Below, one piece after another: positions 16,633 to 25,250 of a stretch of DNA of 64,000 nt (its first letter is position 1; each line of letters opens with the position of its first letter). Made by a program: the position numbers and the translations under genes. The DNA is from Nocardioides coralli. Its GTDB lineage: Bacteria > Actinomycetota > Actinomycetes > Propionibacteriales > Nocardioidaceae. Location of the stretch: contig NZ_CP082273.1 of the NCBI RefSeq assembly GCF_019880385.1, positions 558,001 through 622,000 on the forward strand. Direction: 5' to 3'. The notes below the pieces were generated by a model. The model was not told the DNA's origin. It did not search any database and saw only the letters and a list, made by a program, of their open reading frames with translations.

Positions 16633-18912
16633 ATGCGCCCCATGTCCCGTGGTGCCTGGTTCCGCCTCCTCCTCGTCATCGGCGTGCTCGCCGGAGCGGG
16701 CTGGGTGGCGATGGAGCGCGAGCCGAAGCTGGGTCTGGACCTGCAGGGCGGCGCGCAGTTCGTCTTCGAGGCCCAGAGCACCGAGCAGACCGAGGCGACG
16801 CCGGAGAACGTCGACCGCACGCTGGAGGTGCTGCGCGGCCGCGTCGACGCCCTCGGCGTCACCGAGCCGACGCTGGTGCGGCAGGGCGACAACCGGATCC
16901 TGGTGGAGCTCCCGGGCATCACCGACGAGGAGGAGGCCGAGGACGCGCGTGAGCAGATCGGGCAGACCGCCCAGCTCAGCGTGCACCCGGTGCTCCGGGT
17001 CGTCGCCGACCAGAACGCCGACCCACGCCAGCCGGACAACCTCGTGCTGCCCAGCGACCAGGGCGACACCCTCGAGATGGGCCCCGCCGCGCTCCGGGGT
17101 GAGGAGATCACCGGCGCGGAGGCCGCCCAGCCCCAGGACAGCCTGCAGTGGGTCGTCAACGTCGACTTCAACCGTTCCGGCTCCGACGCCTTCGGCGAGC
17201 TGTCTGCCGAGGCCGCGTGTGCCCAGGGGGCCCAGAACCGGATCGCCATCGTGCTCGACGACCGGGTCATCTCCTCCCCGGGTGTCGAGGTTCCCTGCGG
17301 CGGCAGCATCCGCAACTCGACCCAGATCTCCGGTGACTTCACCGTCGCGGAGGCCCAGGAGCTGTCGGCCCTCATCGAGGGTGGCGCGCTGCCGCTGCCG
17401 CTGGAGTCGATCTCCGACCGGCTCGTCGGCCCGACCCTGGGTGACCAGGCCATCGCGGACTCCTTCGAGGCCGGCATCATCGGCCTGATCCTCACCGGCC
17501 TGTTCATCACGGTCGTCTACCGCTTCGTCGGCGGTCTCGCGACGCTCGCGCTGGCGTCGTACGCCCTGCTCGCCTACGCGATGCTCGTCGGCCTCGGGTC
17601 GACCCTGACGCTCCCGGGTCTCGCGGGCTTCGTGCTCGCCATCGGTCTCGCGATCGACGCCAACGTGCTGGTCTTCGAACGAGCGCGGGAGGAGTATGTC
17701 GACGCACCCAAGGCGGGTCTGCGGCAGGCACTGACCATCGGCTTCAACAAGGCCTGGTCGGCGATCATCGACTCCAACATCACGACGCTGCTCGCCGCCG
17801 CGCTGCTGTTCCTGCTGGCCTCCGGGCCGGTCAAGGGCTTCGGTGTGACGCTGTCGATCGGTGTCATCGCCTCGATGATCTCGGCGCTGATCATCGCCCG
17901 GCTCCTGACGCAGGCGGCGGTGTCGACCCAGGCGCTGGCCCGGCGGCCCAAGTTCGCCGGCCTCGGCTACACCGGCAAGGTGCGCGGCTGGCTCGACCGG
18001 AAGAAGCCCGACCTGATGTCGCGCCGCCGGGTGTGGCTGGCGACCTCCGTCGTCGCGCTCGTCGCGGCCATCGGCGGCGTCGTCGGCCCGGGCCTCAGCC
18101 TCGGCATCGAGTTCACCGGTGGCCGGACCCTCGACTACTCCGTCTCCGAGGACGTCTCGGTCGACGAGGCCCGCAAGGCGATCGCCGACGCCGGCTTCCC
18201 CGAGGCCGTCGTCCAGGGCGCCGACACCGCCGACTTCACCGTCCGGGTCGGCGACATCTCCAACGAGGAGGAGGACCGGATCCAGGCCTCCCTCGAGGAC
18301 ATCGGCGGCACTGTCGAGCAGGTCGACGACCAGCGGATCGGTGCCTCGCTCGGCGACGAGCTGCGCAACCGGGCGCTGCTGGCCTTCGGCATCGCGCTGC
18401 TGGCCCAGATGCTCTACCTCGCGATCCGGTTCAAGTGGACCTTCGGCCTCGCGGCCGTGCTGGCGATGTTCCACGACGTGCTGATCGTGGTGGGCCTCTT
18501 CGCGTGGCTCGGCAAGCCGATCGACGGCGTCTTCCTCGCCGCGGCGTTGACGATCGTGGGTCTGTCGGTCAACGACAAGGTCGTCGTGTTCGACCGGATT
18601 CGCGAGCGCTGGCGGGCCTCGCGGGAGGGCGCCTTCGCCGACATCGCCAACACCGCCTGCCTCGAGACCGTGCCGCGAACCGTCAACACCGGTCTCGGTG
18701 CGATGTTCATCCTGGCGGCGCTCGCCTTCCTCGGCGGCGACTCCCTGCAGGACTTCGCGGTCGCCCTGCTGGTCGGTCTGATCATCGGCACCGCGTCCTC
18801 GGTGTTCACCGCGACCCCGATCCTGATCTGGCTGCAGGAGCGCTTCCCGATGGCCCGCGAGCAGAAGGTGAAGAAGGCCCGCGACCCCGAGGACTCCGGC
18901 GCGGTCGTCTGA
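16633..18912 (+). CDS. secDF: Fused SecDF protein-export subunit
   Basis: A 759-residue fusion of SecD and SecF, which use the proton motive force to pull proteins out of SecYEG. The SecD half has the LGLDLQGGAQFVFEA motif, the P1 domain and membrane segments 2-6 ending near residue 440. The SecF half begins with MSRRRVWLATSVVALVAAIGG and has the LGIEFTGGRTLDYSV motif and VGLSVNDKVVVFDRIRERW. The two halves are normally separate genes near yajC and ruvABC in actinobacteria, so this is probably an additional copy. ATG 16633 has GGGGGA upstream; ATG 16642 is an alternative. An SGNH hydrolase follows 8 bp downstream. Confidence 0.93.
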   Translation: MRPMSRGAWFRLLLVIGVLAGAGWVAMEREPKLGLDLQGGAQFVFEAQSTEQTEATPENVDRTLEVLRGRVDALGVTEPTLVRQGDNRILVELPGITDEEEAEDAREQIGQTAQLSVHPVLRVVADQNADPRQPDNLVLPSDQGDTLEMGPAALRGEEITGAEAAQPQDSLQWVVNVDFNRSGSDAFGELSAEAACAQGAQNRIAIVLDDRVISSPGVEVPCGGSIRNSTQISGDFTVAEAQELSALIEGGALPLPLESISDRLVGPTLGDQAIADSFEAGIIGLILTGLFITVVYRFVGGLATLALASYALLAYAMLVGLGSTLTLPGLAGFVLAIGLAIDANVLVFERAREEYVDAPKAGLRQALTIGFNKAWSAIIDSNITTLLAAALLFLLASGPVKGFGVTLSIGVIASMISALIIARLLTQAAVSTQALARRPKFAGLGYTGKVRGWLDRKKPDLMSRRRVWLATSVVALVAAIGGVVGPGLSLGIEFTGGRTLDYSVSEDVSVDEARKAIADAGFPEAVVQGADTADFTVRVGDISNEEEDRIQASLEDIGGTVEQVDDQRIGASLGDELRNRALLAFGIALLAQMLYLAIRFKWTFGLAAVLAMFHDVLIVVGLFAWLGKPIDGVFLAAALTIVGLSVNDKVVVFDRIRERWRASREGAFADIANTACLETVPRTVNTGLGAMFILAALAFLGGDSLQDFAVALLVGLIIGTASSVFTATPILIWLQERFPMAREQKVKKARDPEDSGAVV

Positions 18913-18920
18913 GCCCGGAC

Positions 18921-19589
18921 GTGCACCCTCGTGCAGTACGCCGCGGCGCGGTCGTCGCCGTGTTGGTCGGTGCGGGAGCCGTGGCCGGCGGGCTGTCCCT
19001 CCGGGGCGCGGACCCCGCGATCTGCGACCGGCTCGCCGACGACGCGGCCCGTCGTGCCGCGCTGGTGACCGGGACCGGCCCCGACCTGCTGGTCGTCGGC
19101 GACTCGTGGTCGGTCGCCCCCGACCTCGCCGACCCGGCGGACTCCTGGCCCACCCGGTTGCCGGGGCGCGTGCACGTGGCGGGGTTCTCCGGGAGCGGGT
19201 TCAGCCCCGGGGCCAGCGGCTGCGACGGCGTGTCGTTCGCGGCCCAGGCCGCCGAGGCGGAGGTGAGGCCCCGGAGGGTCGTGGTCGCCGGCGGGCTCAA
19301 CGACGTGGACCAGAGCGACGAGGACATCGAGGCGGGTGTCGCCCGGCTCATCGAGGTGCTGGAGGGGCACGAGGTGGTCGTGGTCGGGCCCGCGGCCGCG
19401 CCGAGCCGGGCAGCCGGTGCCGCCCGCGTGGACGCGCTGCTGGCGCGGCTCGCCGACGCCGCCGGGTGGGGCTACGTGTCGACGTACGACTGGGAGCTCG
19501 ACTACCTCCCGGACGGGCTGCACCTGACCCCGGCGGGCCACCGGGAGTTCGGTGACCGCGTCGCCGAGGCTGTCGGGCCGGCCGCATAG
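18921..19589 (+). CDS. SGNH-family hydrolase (secreted or membrane-anchored)
   Basis: A 222-residue GDSL/SGNH esterase from GTG 18921. An N-terminal signal anchor (RGAVVAVLVGAGAVAGGLSL) precedes block I LLVVGDSW (catalytic Ser), the Gly block FSGSGFSPG, block III GGLND (Asn) and block V DGLHLTPAGH (Asp and His). All four SGNH residues are visible. Substrate unknown; relatives act on acyl or acetyl groups of polysaccharides and lipids. It lies 8 bp after secDF and is probably coexpressed. Confidence 0.85.
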   Translation: MHPRAVRRGAVVAVLVGAGAVAGGLSLRGADPAICDRLADDAARRAALVTGTGPDLLVVGDSWSVAPDLADPADSWPTRLPGRVHVAGFSGSGFSPGASGCDGVSFAAQAAEAEVRPRRVVVAGGLNDVDQSDEDIEAGVARLIEVLEGHEVVVVGPAAAPSRAAGAARVDALLARLADAAGWGYVSTYDWELDYLPDGLHLTPAGHREFGDRVAEAVGPAA

Positions 19590-19598
19590 GCTTCGCGG

Positions 19599-21572
19599 GT
19601 GCCGGAGACCGAGACCCAGACGCCGACCACCGTCGGAGGCCTGCTGGGTGCCGCGGTCGCCGCGCTGGGTGGTCAGGAGCGGCCCGGGCAGGTGCAGATG
19701 GCCGAGGCCGTGGCGTCGGCGATGGCCGGTGGTGAGCACCTGCTCGTCCAGGCCGGCACCGGCACCGGCAAGTCCCTCGGCTACCTGGTGCCGAGCCTGC
19801 TCCACGGCGACCGCGTGGTGGTGGCGACGGCCACGCTCGCGCTCCAGCACCAGCTCGTCGAGCGCGACATCCCGCGGCTCGTCGAGGCGGTGGCCGAGGT
19901 CGACCCCGACGTCGACACCAGCCACGCCGTGCTCAAGGGCCGCTCCAACTACGCCTGCCTCCACCGGATCCGGGAGGGCGTTCCCGACGACCAGGGCGCC
20001 CTGGTCGACGTGCCCCAGGGGTCGATGGCCCAGAAGGTGCTCGAGCTGCGGGCGTGGGCCGAGGAGCAGGCCGAGAACGGCGGCAGCGGCGAGCGCGACG
20101 CGGCACCCCGCCACACCGACCGCGAGTGGCGGCAGGTCAGCGTCGGCCACCGCGACTGCCTCGGCGCGGCCCGGTGCCCCTTCGGGCAGGAGTGCTTCGT
20201 CGAGCTGGCCCGCGAGCAGGCCCACCGCAGCCACCTCGTCGTCACCAACCACTCGCTGCTCGCGATCGACGCGATCGAGGGGGTGCCGATGATCCCCGAC
20301 TACGACGTGGTGGTCGTCGACGAGGCCCACGAGGTCGTCTCGCGGATCACGCAGGCGGCGACCGACGAGCTGGCGCCGTCCGACGTCGACCGGGCGGCCC
20401 GACGCTCACAGCGCTACGTCGACGGCTCCGAGGCCGACGACCTGGGCGATGCCGGCGACGCGCTGGCGGCGGCGATCGCGGAGGCCTCGCCGGGGCGGTT
20501 CGACACCGTCCCGCAGCAGCTGTCCGACGCGCTGGTGCTGGTGCGCGACGCGGCCCGCGCCTGCCTGTCGGCCTATCCCCGCGAGAGCGACGACGCCGAG
20601 GGTGACGCCGGGCGCCAGCAGGCCCGCGGCTCGGTGCAGGAGGTCTTCACCACGGCGGAGCGGATGGCCGCCGACAGCGACGGCGACGTGCTGTGGCTCT
20701 CCGAGGCCGGCGAGCGGGTGCCGTCGCGCCTCCACGTCGCCCCGCTGCAGGTGTGGGGGCCGATGCGCGACAAGCTGCTCACCGACAAGACGGTGGTGTT
20801 CACCAGCGCCACGCTGCGGCTGGGCGGCGACTTCGGGCCGGTGGCGACCTCGCTGGGGCTCAAGCCCGCCGAGGAGGGCGCCGAGCCGGGTGAGGGTGTC
20901 GTCCCCTGGCGCGGCCTCGACGTCGGCTCGCCCTTCGACTACGGCCGCCAGGCGATCCTCTACGTCGCCCGCCACCTGCCGCCGCCCGGGCGCGACGGCC
21001 TCGGGCCGGCCCAGCTCGACGAGATCGTCGAGCTGGTCGACGCCGCCGAGGGGCGGACGCTCGGGCTGTTCTCCAGCCGCCGCGGCGCGGAGGCGGCCGC
21101 CGCGGCCGTGCGGGAGCGGCTGCCCCACCTGACGACGCTCGCCCAGGGCGAGGCGCAGCTGCCCGAGCTGGCCAAGCAGTTCGTCGGCGACCCCCACACC
21201 TGCCTCTTCGGGACCCTGAGCCTGTGGCAGGGGCTCGACGTCCCCGGCGACACCTGCCAGCTGGTGCTCATCGACCGGATCCCCTTCCCGCGGCCCGACG
21301 ACCCGCTGATGTCCGCGCGCGCCCGGGCCGCCGACCAGGCGGGGCGCAACGGGTTCATGGAGGTCTCCGCGACCCACGCGGCGCTGCTGCTCGCGCAGGG
21401 CTCGGGGCGCCTGATCCGCACCACCACCGACAAGGGCGTGGTCGCGCTGCTCGACCCGCGGCTGGTGACCGCGCGCTACGGCTCGTTCCTGCGGGCCAGC
21501 CTGCCGCCGATGTGGACCACCACCGACCCGGCGGTCGTCCGGGCCGCGCTGACGCGGCTCAGCGCCGGCTGA
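19599..21572 (+). CDS. dinG: DinG/XPD-family iron-sulfur ATP-dependent helicase
   Basis: A 657-residue SF2 helicase that unwinds 5'-to-3', including R-loops and D-loops. Walker A is QAGTGTGKS near residue 52 and the DEAH box is VVVDEAHEVVS. Four cysteines for a 4Fe-4S cluster are visible: YACLHR, then DCLGAARCPFGQECF. The C-terminal half has FGTLSLWQGLDVPGD and the QGSGRLIRTTTDKG motif. The GTG start at 19599 follows the SGNH stop by 9 bp. The 3' end overlaps the convergent YhhN gene by 14 bp. No SOS box was seen nearby. Confidence 0.92.
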   Translation: MPETETQTPTTVGGLLGAAVAALGGQERPGQVQMAEAVASAMAGGEHLLVQAGTGTGKSLGYLVPSLLHGDRVVVATATLALQHQLVERDIPRLVEAVAEVDPDVDTSHAVLKGRSNYACLHRIREGVPDDQGALVDVPQGSMAQKVLELRAWAEEQAENGGSGERDAAPRHTDREWRQVSVGHRDCLGAARCPFGQECFVELAREQAHRSHLVVTNHSLLAIDAIEGVPMIPDYDVVVVDEAHEVVSRITQAATDELAPSDVDRAARRSQRYVDGSEADDLGDAGDALAAAIAEASPGRFDTVPQQLSDALVLVRDAARACLSAYPRESDDAEGDAGRQQARGSVQEVFTTAERMAADSDGDVLWLSEAGERVPSRLHVAPLQVWGPMRDKLLTDKTVVFTSATLRLGGDFGPVATSLGLKPAEEGAEPGEGVVPWRGLDVGSPFDYGRQAILYVARHLPPPGRDGLGPAQLDEIVELVDAAEGRTLGLFSSRRGAEAAAAAVRERLPHLTTLAQGEAQLPELAKQFVGDPHTCLFGTLSLWQGLDVPGDTCQLVLIDRIPFPRPDDPLMSARARAADQAGRNGFMEVSATHAALLLAQGSGRLIRTTTDKGVVALLDPRLVTARYGSFLRASLPPMWTTTDPAVVRAALTRLSAG

Positions 21573-22248
21573 CCCGACCCGCGCGGGCGGCGCCGAGCCG
21601 GAGCAGCAGCTGGGCGGCGGTGTAGGTCGCCATCACGACGGTCTCGCTGCGGGGCGGCGCGTCGCGGAGCACGAAGCGACGCAGACCCAGCACGGCGTCC
21701 GAGGTCATGAAGAGCGCGGCCCCGGCGACGCTGAGCCGTCGCGACGACGCCGGCAGCGAGCGGTCGAGCTGGGTGCTGGCGGCGACGGTCCCGGCGAGCA
21801 GCGACGAGTAGCCCAGCAGCACGAAGCCCAGGCGGCGGTCCTCGCGGGCCGCGAGGTGCGCCACCCCCGGGGCCGTGAGGAGCCAGAGCGCCGCGACCGG
21901 CCGCGGCCCCGGCCGTCCTGCTGGGTCGCGGTGGCGCAGGAAACCGGCCGTGTAGGCGACATGACCGACCGCGAACGACGCCGACCCCCGCTCGAAGTCG
22001 CGTGGCCGGTCGCCGAGGAGCGCCACGTCACCGCCCCAGCCGCCCAGCTGGGCGATCAGCGTGGTCGTGCGCAGCGGCGACCCGGTCGCCCGGGGATCGG
22101 TTGCCAGCGAGGCGGCCAGGGTCGGCATCAGCAGCGGCTTGGTGGCCCGCCGCAGCCGGTGGGCGGCGGGTCGGCGCGACCCGGCGAGCCAGCTGTCGAC
22201 GGCTGCGAGACCGGCGTACGCCAGCGTCAGGCGGGTGGAGGTGCGCAC
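21559..22248 (-). CDS. YhhN-family membrane protein (lysoplasmalogenase-like)
   Basis: A 229-residue protein with about seven hydrophobic segments. The YhhN family pattern is visible: ATKPLLMPTLAAS at residues 34-46, GGDVALL, FAVGHVAYTAGF and the C-terminal LFMTSDAVLGLRRF. TMEM86/YhhN proteins hydrolyse the vinyl-ether bond of lysoplasmalogens; bacterial substrates are not well settled. It overlaps the 3' end of dinG in the opposite direction. Confidence 0.85.
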   Translation of the reverse strand: MRTSTRLTLAYAGLAAVDSWLAGSRRPAAHRLRRATKPLLMPTLAASLATDPRATGSPLRTTTLIAQLGGWGGDVALLGDRPRDFERGSASFAVGHVAYTAGFLRHRDPAGRPGPRPVAALWLLTAPGVAHLAAREDRRLGFVLLGYSSLLAGTVAASTQLDRSLPASSRRLSVAGAALFMTSDAVLGLRRFVLRDAPPRSETVVMATYTAAQLLLRLGAARAGRVSRR

Positions 22249-22280
22249 GGCCGGAATCTAGTGCTCCCGCGGCCGGTGCG

Positions 22281-23975
22281 TCAGCGGCGGACGACCCGGG
22301 CGCGGTAGGAGGCCCTGCGGAAGTCGTCACGCGGGTTGCCGAGGCAGGCGTAGTCGGCGGAGCCGCCGCCGTCCCAGCAGCTCGTCCGGCGGCTGGCGTT
22401 GACCAGCACCAGCTCCACGAACTTGACGGAGTCTGCGCGGAACGGTGCCCGGCCGGTGCCCTCACCGCGCTTCGACAGCTTCAGCGTCCGGTAGACCACG
22501 TCGCCGCTGGTCTTCTTGATCATGAGGATCGCCACCGGCGCGCTGGCGCGGCCCGCGAGGTCGACGTCGACGCGCAGCTTCCAGCCCGAGCCGGTGGTGT
22601 CGTCGGTGCGGAACCGGGCCGCCTGGTGGGTGAGGTGGTCCAGGGTCGTGCGTCGCAGGCCGCTGTCGCGCTTGGAGCGCCGGAGCTTCATCGACGTGGT
22701 CACCCGCGCCTTCTTGTACGCCGACGCGCGTCCCTCCTCGTAGCTGCGGGACGGCTGCCGGTTGGCGGCCGCGAACTCGCCGTAGACGTCGGTGAAGTGG
22801 GTGCCCCGGTCCTTGAGCGCCCGCTGGACCGCCTGCGTGGAGTAGGCGTCGGGGTCGCCGGCCCGCCCGCTGAGCTCCTCCCAGATGTCGAGCATGATCG
22901 TCGGCAGGGTGCCGGTACCGGTCGCGTCCCAGCGCTGCGTGAGGTACTCGAAGAAGATCCACTGGCCGTAGGGCGCCAGGCCGCCGTCGTACTCGTCGAG
23001 CGGCAGCCGCGGCTGCCGGAGCTGGCCGTACTTCAGGTAGAAGCGGTTGTCGTCGACACCGTCGAAGAGCTGCTCCTCGGCCCAGGTGGCCGTGGCCTCC
23101 ATGATCCAGCCGTCCTCGAAGGCGTCGTAGGCGAACTGGACGGCGTGGAAGTACTCGTGCGCCAGGGTGACCTGCCGGTTCTCGCGCGGGGTGTTGGTGG
23201 GGAACTGGCTTCGCCGGAAGTCCTCGTCGATGGCGCAGTAGGCCCACCGGTTCCAGCGTTCCTCGACGGGGTCCGGCTGATCGCTGGTGCAGTAGCCGTA
23301 GATGCCCCGGTCGCCGATGTCGCCGAGGTAGATGTCGACCAGGTCGGAGCCGCCACCCTTCGTCCCGTCGGGGTCGGGCCGCCGGTAGCCGGAGCCGGTG
23401 TAGGTGTCGTGCACCTGCCGCGTGGTCGTCAGCGTCTCCTCCACGACGTCGGGGACGCCGGCGACGCCGCCGCTGTCGGTCAGGTCCGGCGCGTGGCGGT
23501 TGGAGCCGTCGGTGACCCAGTGGACACAGATGACGGCGTCGCAGTGCGACGCGGTCGGCGCGGTCCCGTAGTCGAGGTAGGGGTCACCGCTCCCCGTCGG
23601 ACGGGCGAGCAGCCGGTCGGCGCGCTCGCGGTCCTCGGGGCCGAGGTCGCCGCGTGTGCGCATCACCTCGTGGAGCAGCATCGTGGCCTGCCGACCCACC
23701 AGGGCGGACTGCGTCGGCGCCGCCGAGCGTGACCGGGCGGCGGCGTCCTCGGGGACCAGGGCGAGCGCCGCGTCGAGCGCCGCCTCGGCCTCCGCGCGGG
23801 CGACCGGGCCGGCGGTCGCGGGGTCGCCCTTGCCGACGGGGTCGGCGACGGCCCCCGGGGCGAGCGGGGTGGCCAGCAGCACGGCAGCCAGCACCGTGAC
23901 GATCGGAGCGCGCAAGGGGAGTCCCGAGGGGGAGTCGTGACAGGACGTCACAGACGGTACGGGGCCGGGTGCCAC
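22281..23975 (-). CDS. Secreted zinc metalloprotease, MXAN_6640-like
   Basis: A protein of up to 564 residues. A signal peptide lies at about 22-45 of this frame (RAPIVTVLAAVLLATPLAPG, cleavage after AVA). The catalytic motif is HEYFHAVQF (HExxH), followed about 17 residues later by MEATATWAEE, whose Glu would be the third zinc ligand. Two cysteines near the C-terminus (TSCWDGG...YACLGN) could form a disulfide. The pattern matches the MXAN_6640 family of putative metalloproteases. The start is unsure: GTG 23975 has no clear ribosome binding site, and a TTG at 23915 would place the signal peptide at the N-terminus. Confidence 0.75.
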   Translation of the reverse strand: MAPGPVPSVTSCHDSPSGLPLRAPIVTVLAAVLLATPLAPGAVADPVGKGDPATAGPVARAEAEAALDAALALVPEDAAARSRSAAPTQSALVGRQATMLLHEVMRTRGDLGPEDRERADRLLARPTGSGDPYLDYGTAPTASHCDAVICVHWVTDGSNRHAPDLTDSGGVAGVPDVVEETLTTTRQVHDTYTGSGYRRPDPDGTKGGGSDLVDIYLGDIGDRGIYGYCTSDQPDPVEERWNRWAYCAIDEDFRRSQFPTNTPRENRQVTLAHEYFHAVQFAYDAFEDGWIMEATATWAEEQLFDGVDDNRFYLKYGQLRQPRLPLDEYDGGLAPYGQWIFFEYLTQRWDATGTGTLPTIMLDIWEELSGRAGDPDAYSTQAVQRALKDRGTHFTDVYGEFAAANRQPSRSYEEGRASAYKKARVTTSMKLRRSKRDSGLRRTTLDHLTHQAARFRTDDTTGSGWKLRVDVDLAGRASAPVAILMIKKTSGDVVYRTLKLSKRGEGTGRAPFRADSVKFVELVLVNASRRTSCWDGGGSADYACLGNPRDDFRRASYRARVVRR

Positions 23976-24002
23976 CGCGCCACTCGAACGGCGGTTTGTG
24001 GC

Positions 24003-25250
24003 TCAGAGCCGGCTGGTGCCGTCGTACCCGCCCCGTGGCCCGCCGACGCCGAAGAACCGCGACAGGGTGGGGGCGACGTCCATCGTCCGCGCCCTGCCCC
24101 GCGAGCTTCCCCGCGGCACCCGCGGGTGCCCGCCGCTGAGGAAGAACGGGATGGGGCGGGTGACCGGGTGGCCGTGGTTGCCGGGGATGGGGTTGTTCTG
24201 CGGCGCCTCGCTGAACCGGCGGCCCGGCTCGCAGAACAGGACCACGTCGCCGGCCTCCGGGCCTAGCCGCAGCGAGCGGCGGGTCCGGGGGTGGGCCCGG
24301 AGCACGCCGTCGACCGACAGCGCGGCGCGCCGCATCCGCGTGACTGCCGCGTCGCGCTCGCTGTCGGGGCCGAGCCAGTAGAGGAGCTCCGCGCCGCCGT
24401 TCTCGGCGATGGCGACCTTGCCGGCCAGCAGCGGGTCGGCCTCGAGCGCGGGTCCGACCGCCACCCGGGCGTCGGGGAGGGACCAGTCCATCGAGTGGTC
24501 GGCGAGCACCACGACGAGGGAGTGCTCCCACCGGCCGCTGGACCGCAGCTCCTGGACCAGGCGCGCCACCTGCGCGTCGGTGTCGGCGAGGGCGGCGCGG
24601 CGGGCCGCCTGCACGGGGGTCGGGCCGGTCTCGTCGGAGTGGCCCATCCGGTCGATGTCGCCGAGGTTGACGAAGACCATGTTGGGGTCGTGGTCCTCGA
24701 TCATCGACAGGGTGGCGTCCATGGTGGCCGCGTCCGGCACGTGGCCCGAGACGGGGATGTAGCCCTGGGGCACCCAGCGGTAGGTGGCGCGCTTCCCGAA
24801 GATGCCGACCAGGTAGTCCTTGCTGAGCACGGTCGCGGTGGTGAACCCCGCCTTGTTGAGTCGCTGGATCACCGTGCTGCTGCGCAGGTCACGCGGCTGG
24901 TCGAGGGTGCGGGTGTCGCCGAGCCTGCGGTCGTAGATCGCGTTGGCGGGGACGCCGGTGCGGTCCGGCCGCAGCCCGGTCATCATCATCACGTGGTTGG
25001 GGATCGTCTCCATCACCGGCAACGACGTGGCCCGCGGGAAGTTCATCCCGCCGTTGCGCAGCCCCGCCAGGGTGGGGGTGAGCACCGGGGTGATCTCGTC
25101 GGGTCGGCAGCCGTCGACCACCAGCACGTAGGCGCGCTTCGGGCCGCGGGGGCCGGGCGTGGCGGCGTACCCGTCGGGCAGGGCGGCGGTCGCGAACACC
25201 GCTCCCGCGCTGGTGGTGACGAAGGCGCGGCGGCTCAGCCGGGCGTTCAC
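24003..25250 (-). CDS. Tat-exported type I phosphodiesterase/alkaline phosphatase-superfamily protein
   Basis: A 415-residue protein with a Tat signal (LSRRAFVTTSAGAVFATAAL). The alkaline phosphatase fold is shown by VLVVDGCRPDEI (first metal Asp), the likely nucleophile Thr in METIPNHVMMMTGLRPDRTGV, NLGDIDRMGH (Asp/His metal ligands), VVLADHSMDW and GNHGHPVTRP. This fits phosphodiesterase/nucleotide pyrophosphatase-like enzymes. Its GTG start overlaps the upstream PhoD stop by 4 bp, placing it third in a phosphatase operon. It probably releases phosphate from organic esters outside the cell. Confidence 0.85.
   Translation of the reverse strand: MNARLSRRAFVTTSAGAVFATAALPDGYAATPGPRGPKRAYVLVVDGCRPDEITPVLTPTLAGLRNGGMNFPRATSLPVMETIPNHVMMMTGLRPDRTGVPANAIYDRRLGDTRTLDQPRDLRSSTVIQRLNKAGFTTATVLSKDYLVGIFGKRATYRWVPQGYIPVSGHVPDAATMDATLSMIEDHDPNMVFVNLGDIDRMGHSDETGPTPVQAARRAALADTDAQVARLVQELRSSGRWEHSLVVVLADHSMDWSLPDARVAVGPALEADPLLAGKVAIAENGGAELLYWLGPDSERDAAVTRMRRAALSVDGVLRAHPRTRRSLRLGPEAGDVVLFCEPGRRFSEAPQNNPIPGNHGHPVTRPIPFFLSGGHPRVPRGSSRGRARTMDVAPTLSRFFGVGGPRGGYDGTSRL

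Noticed and set aside
15682..18474. A 930-codon minus-strand open frame over secDF
   Set aside because: Lacks any recognisable motif and is the shadow of a well-supported secDF on the plus strand.
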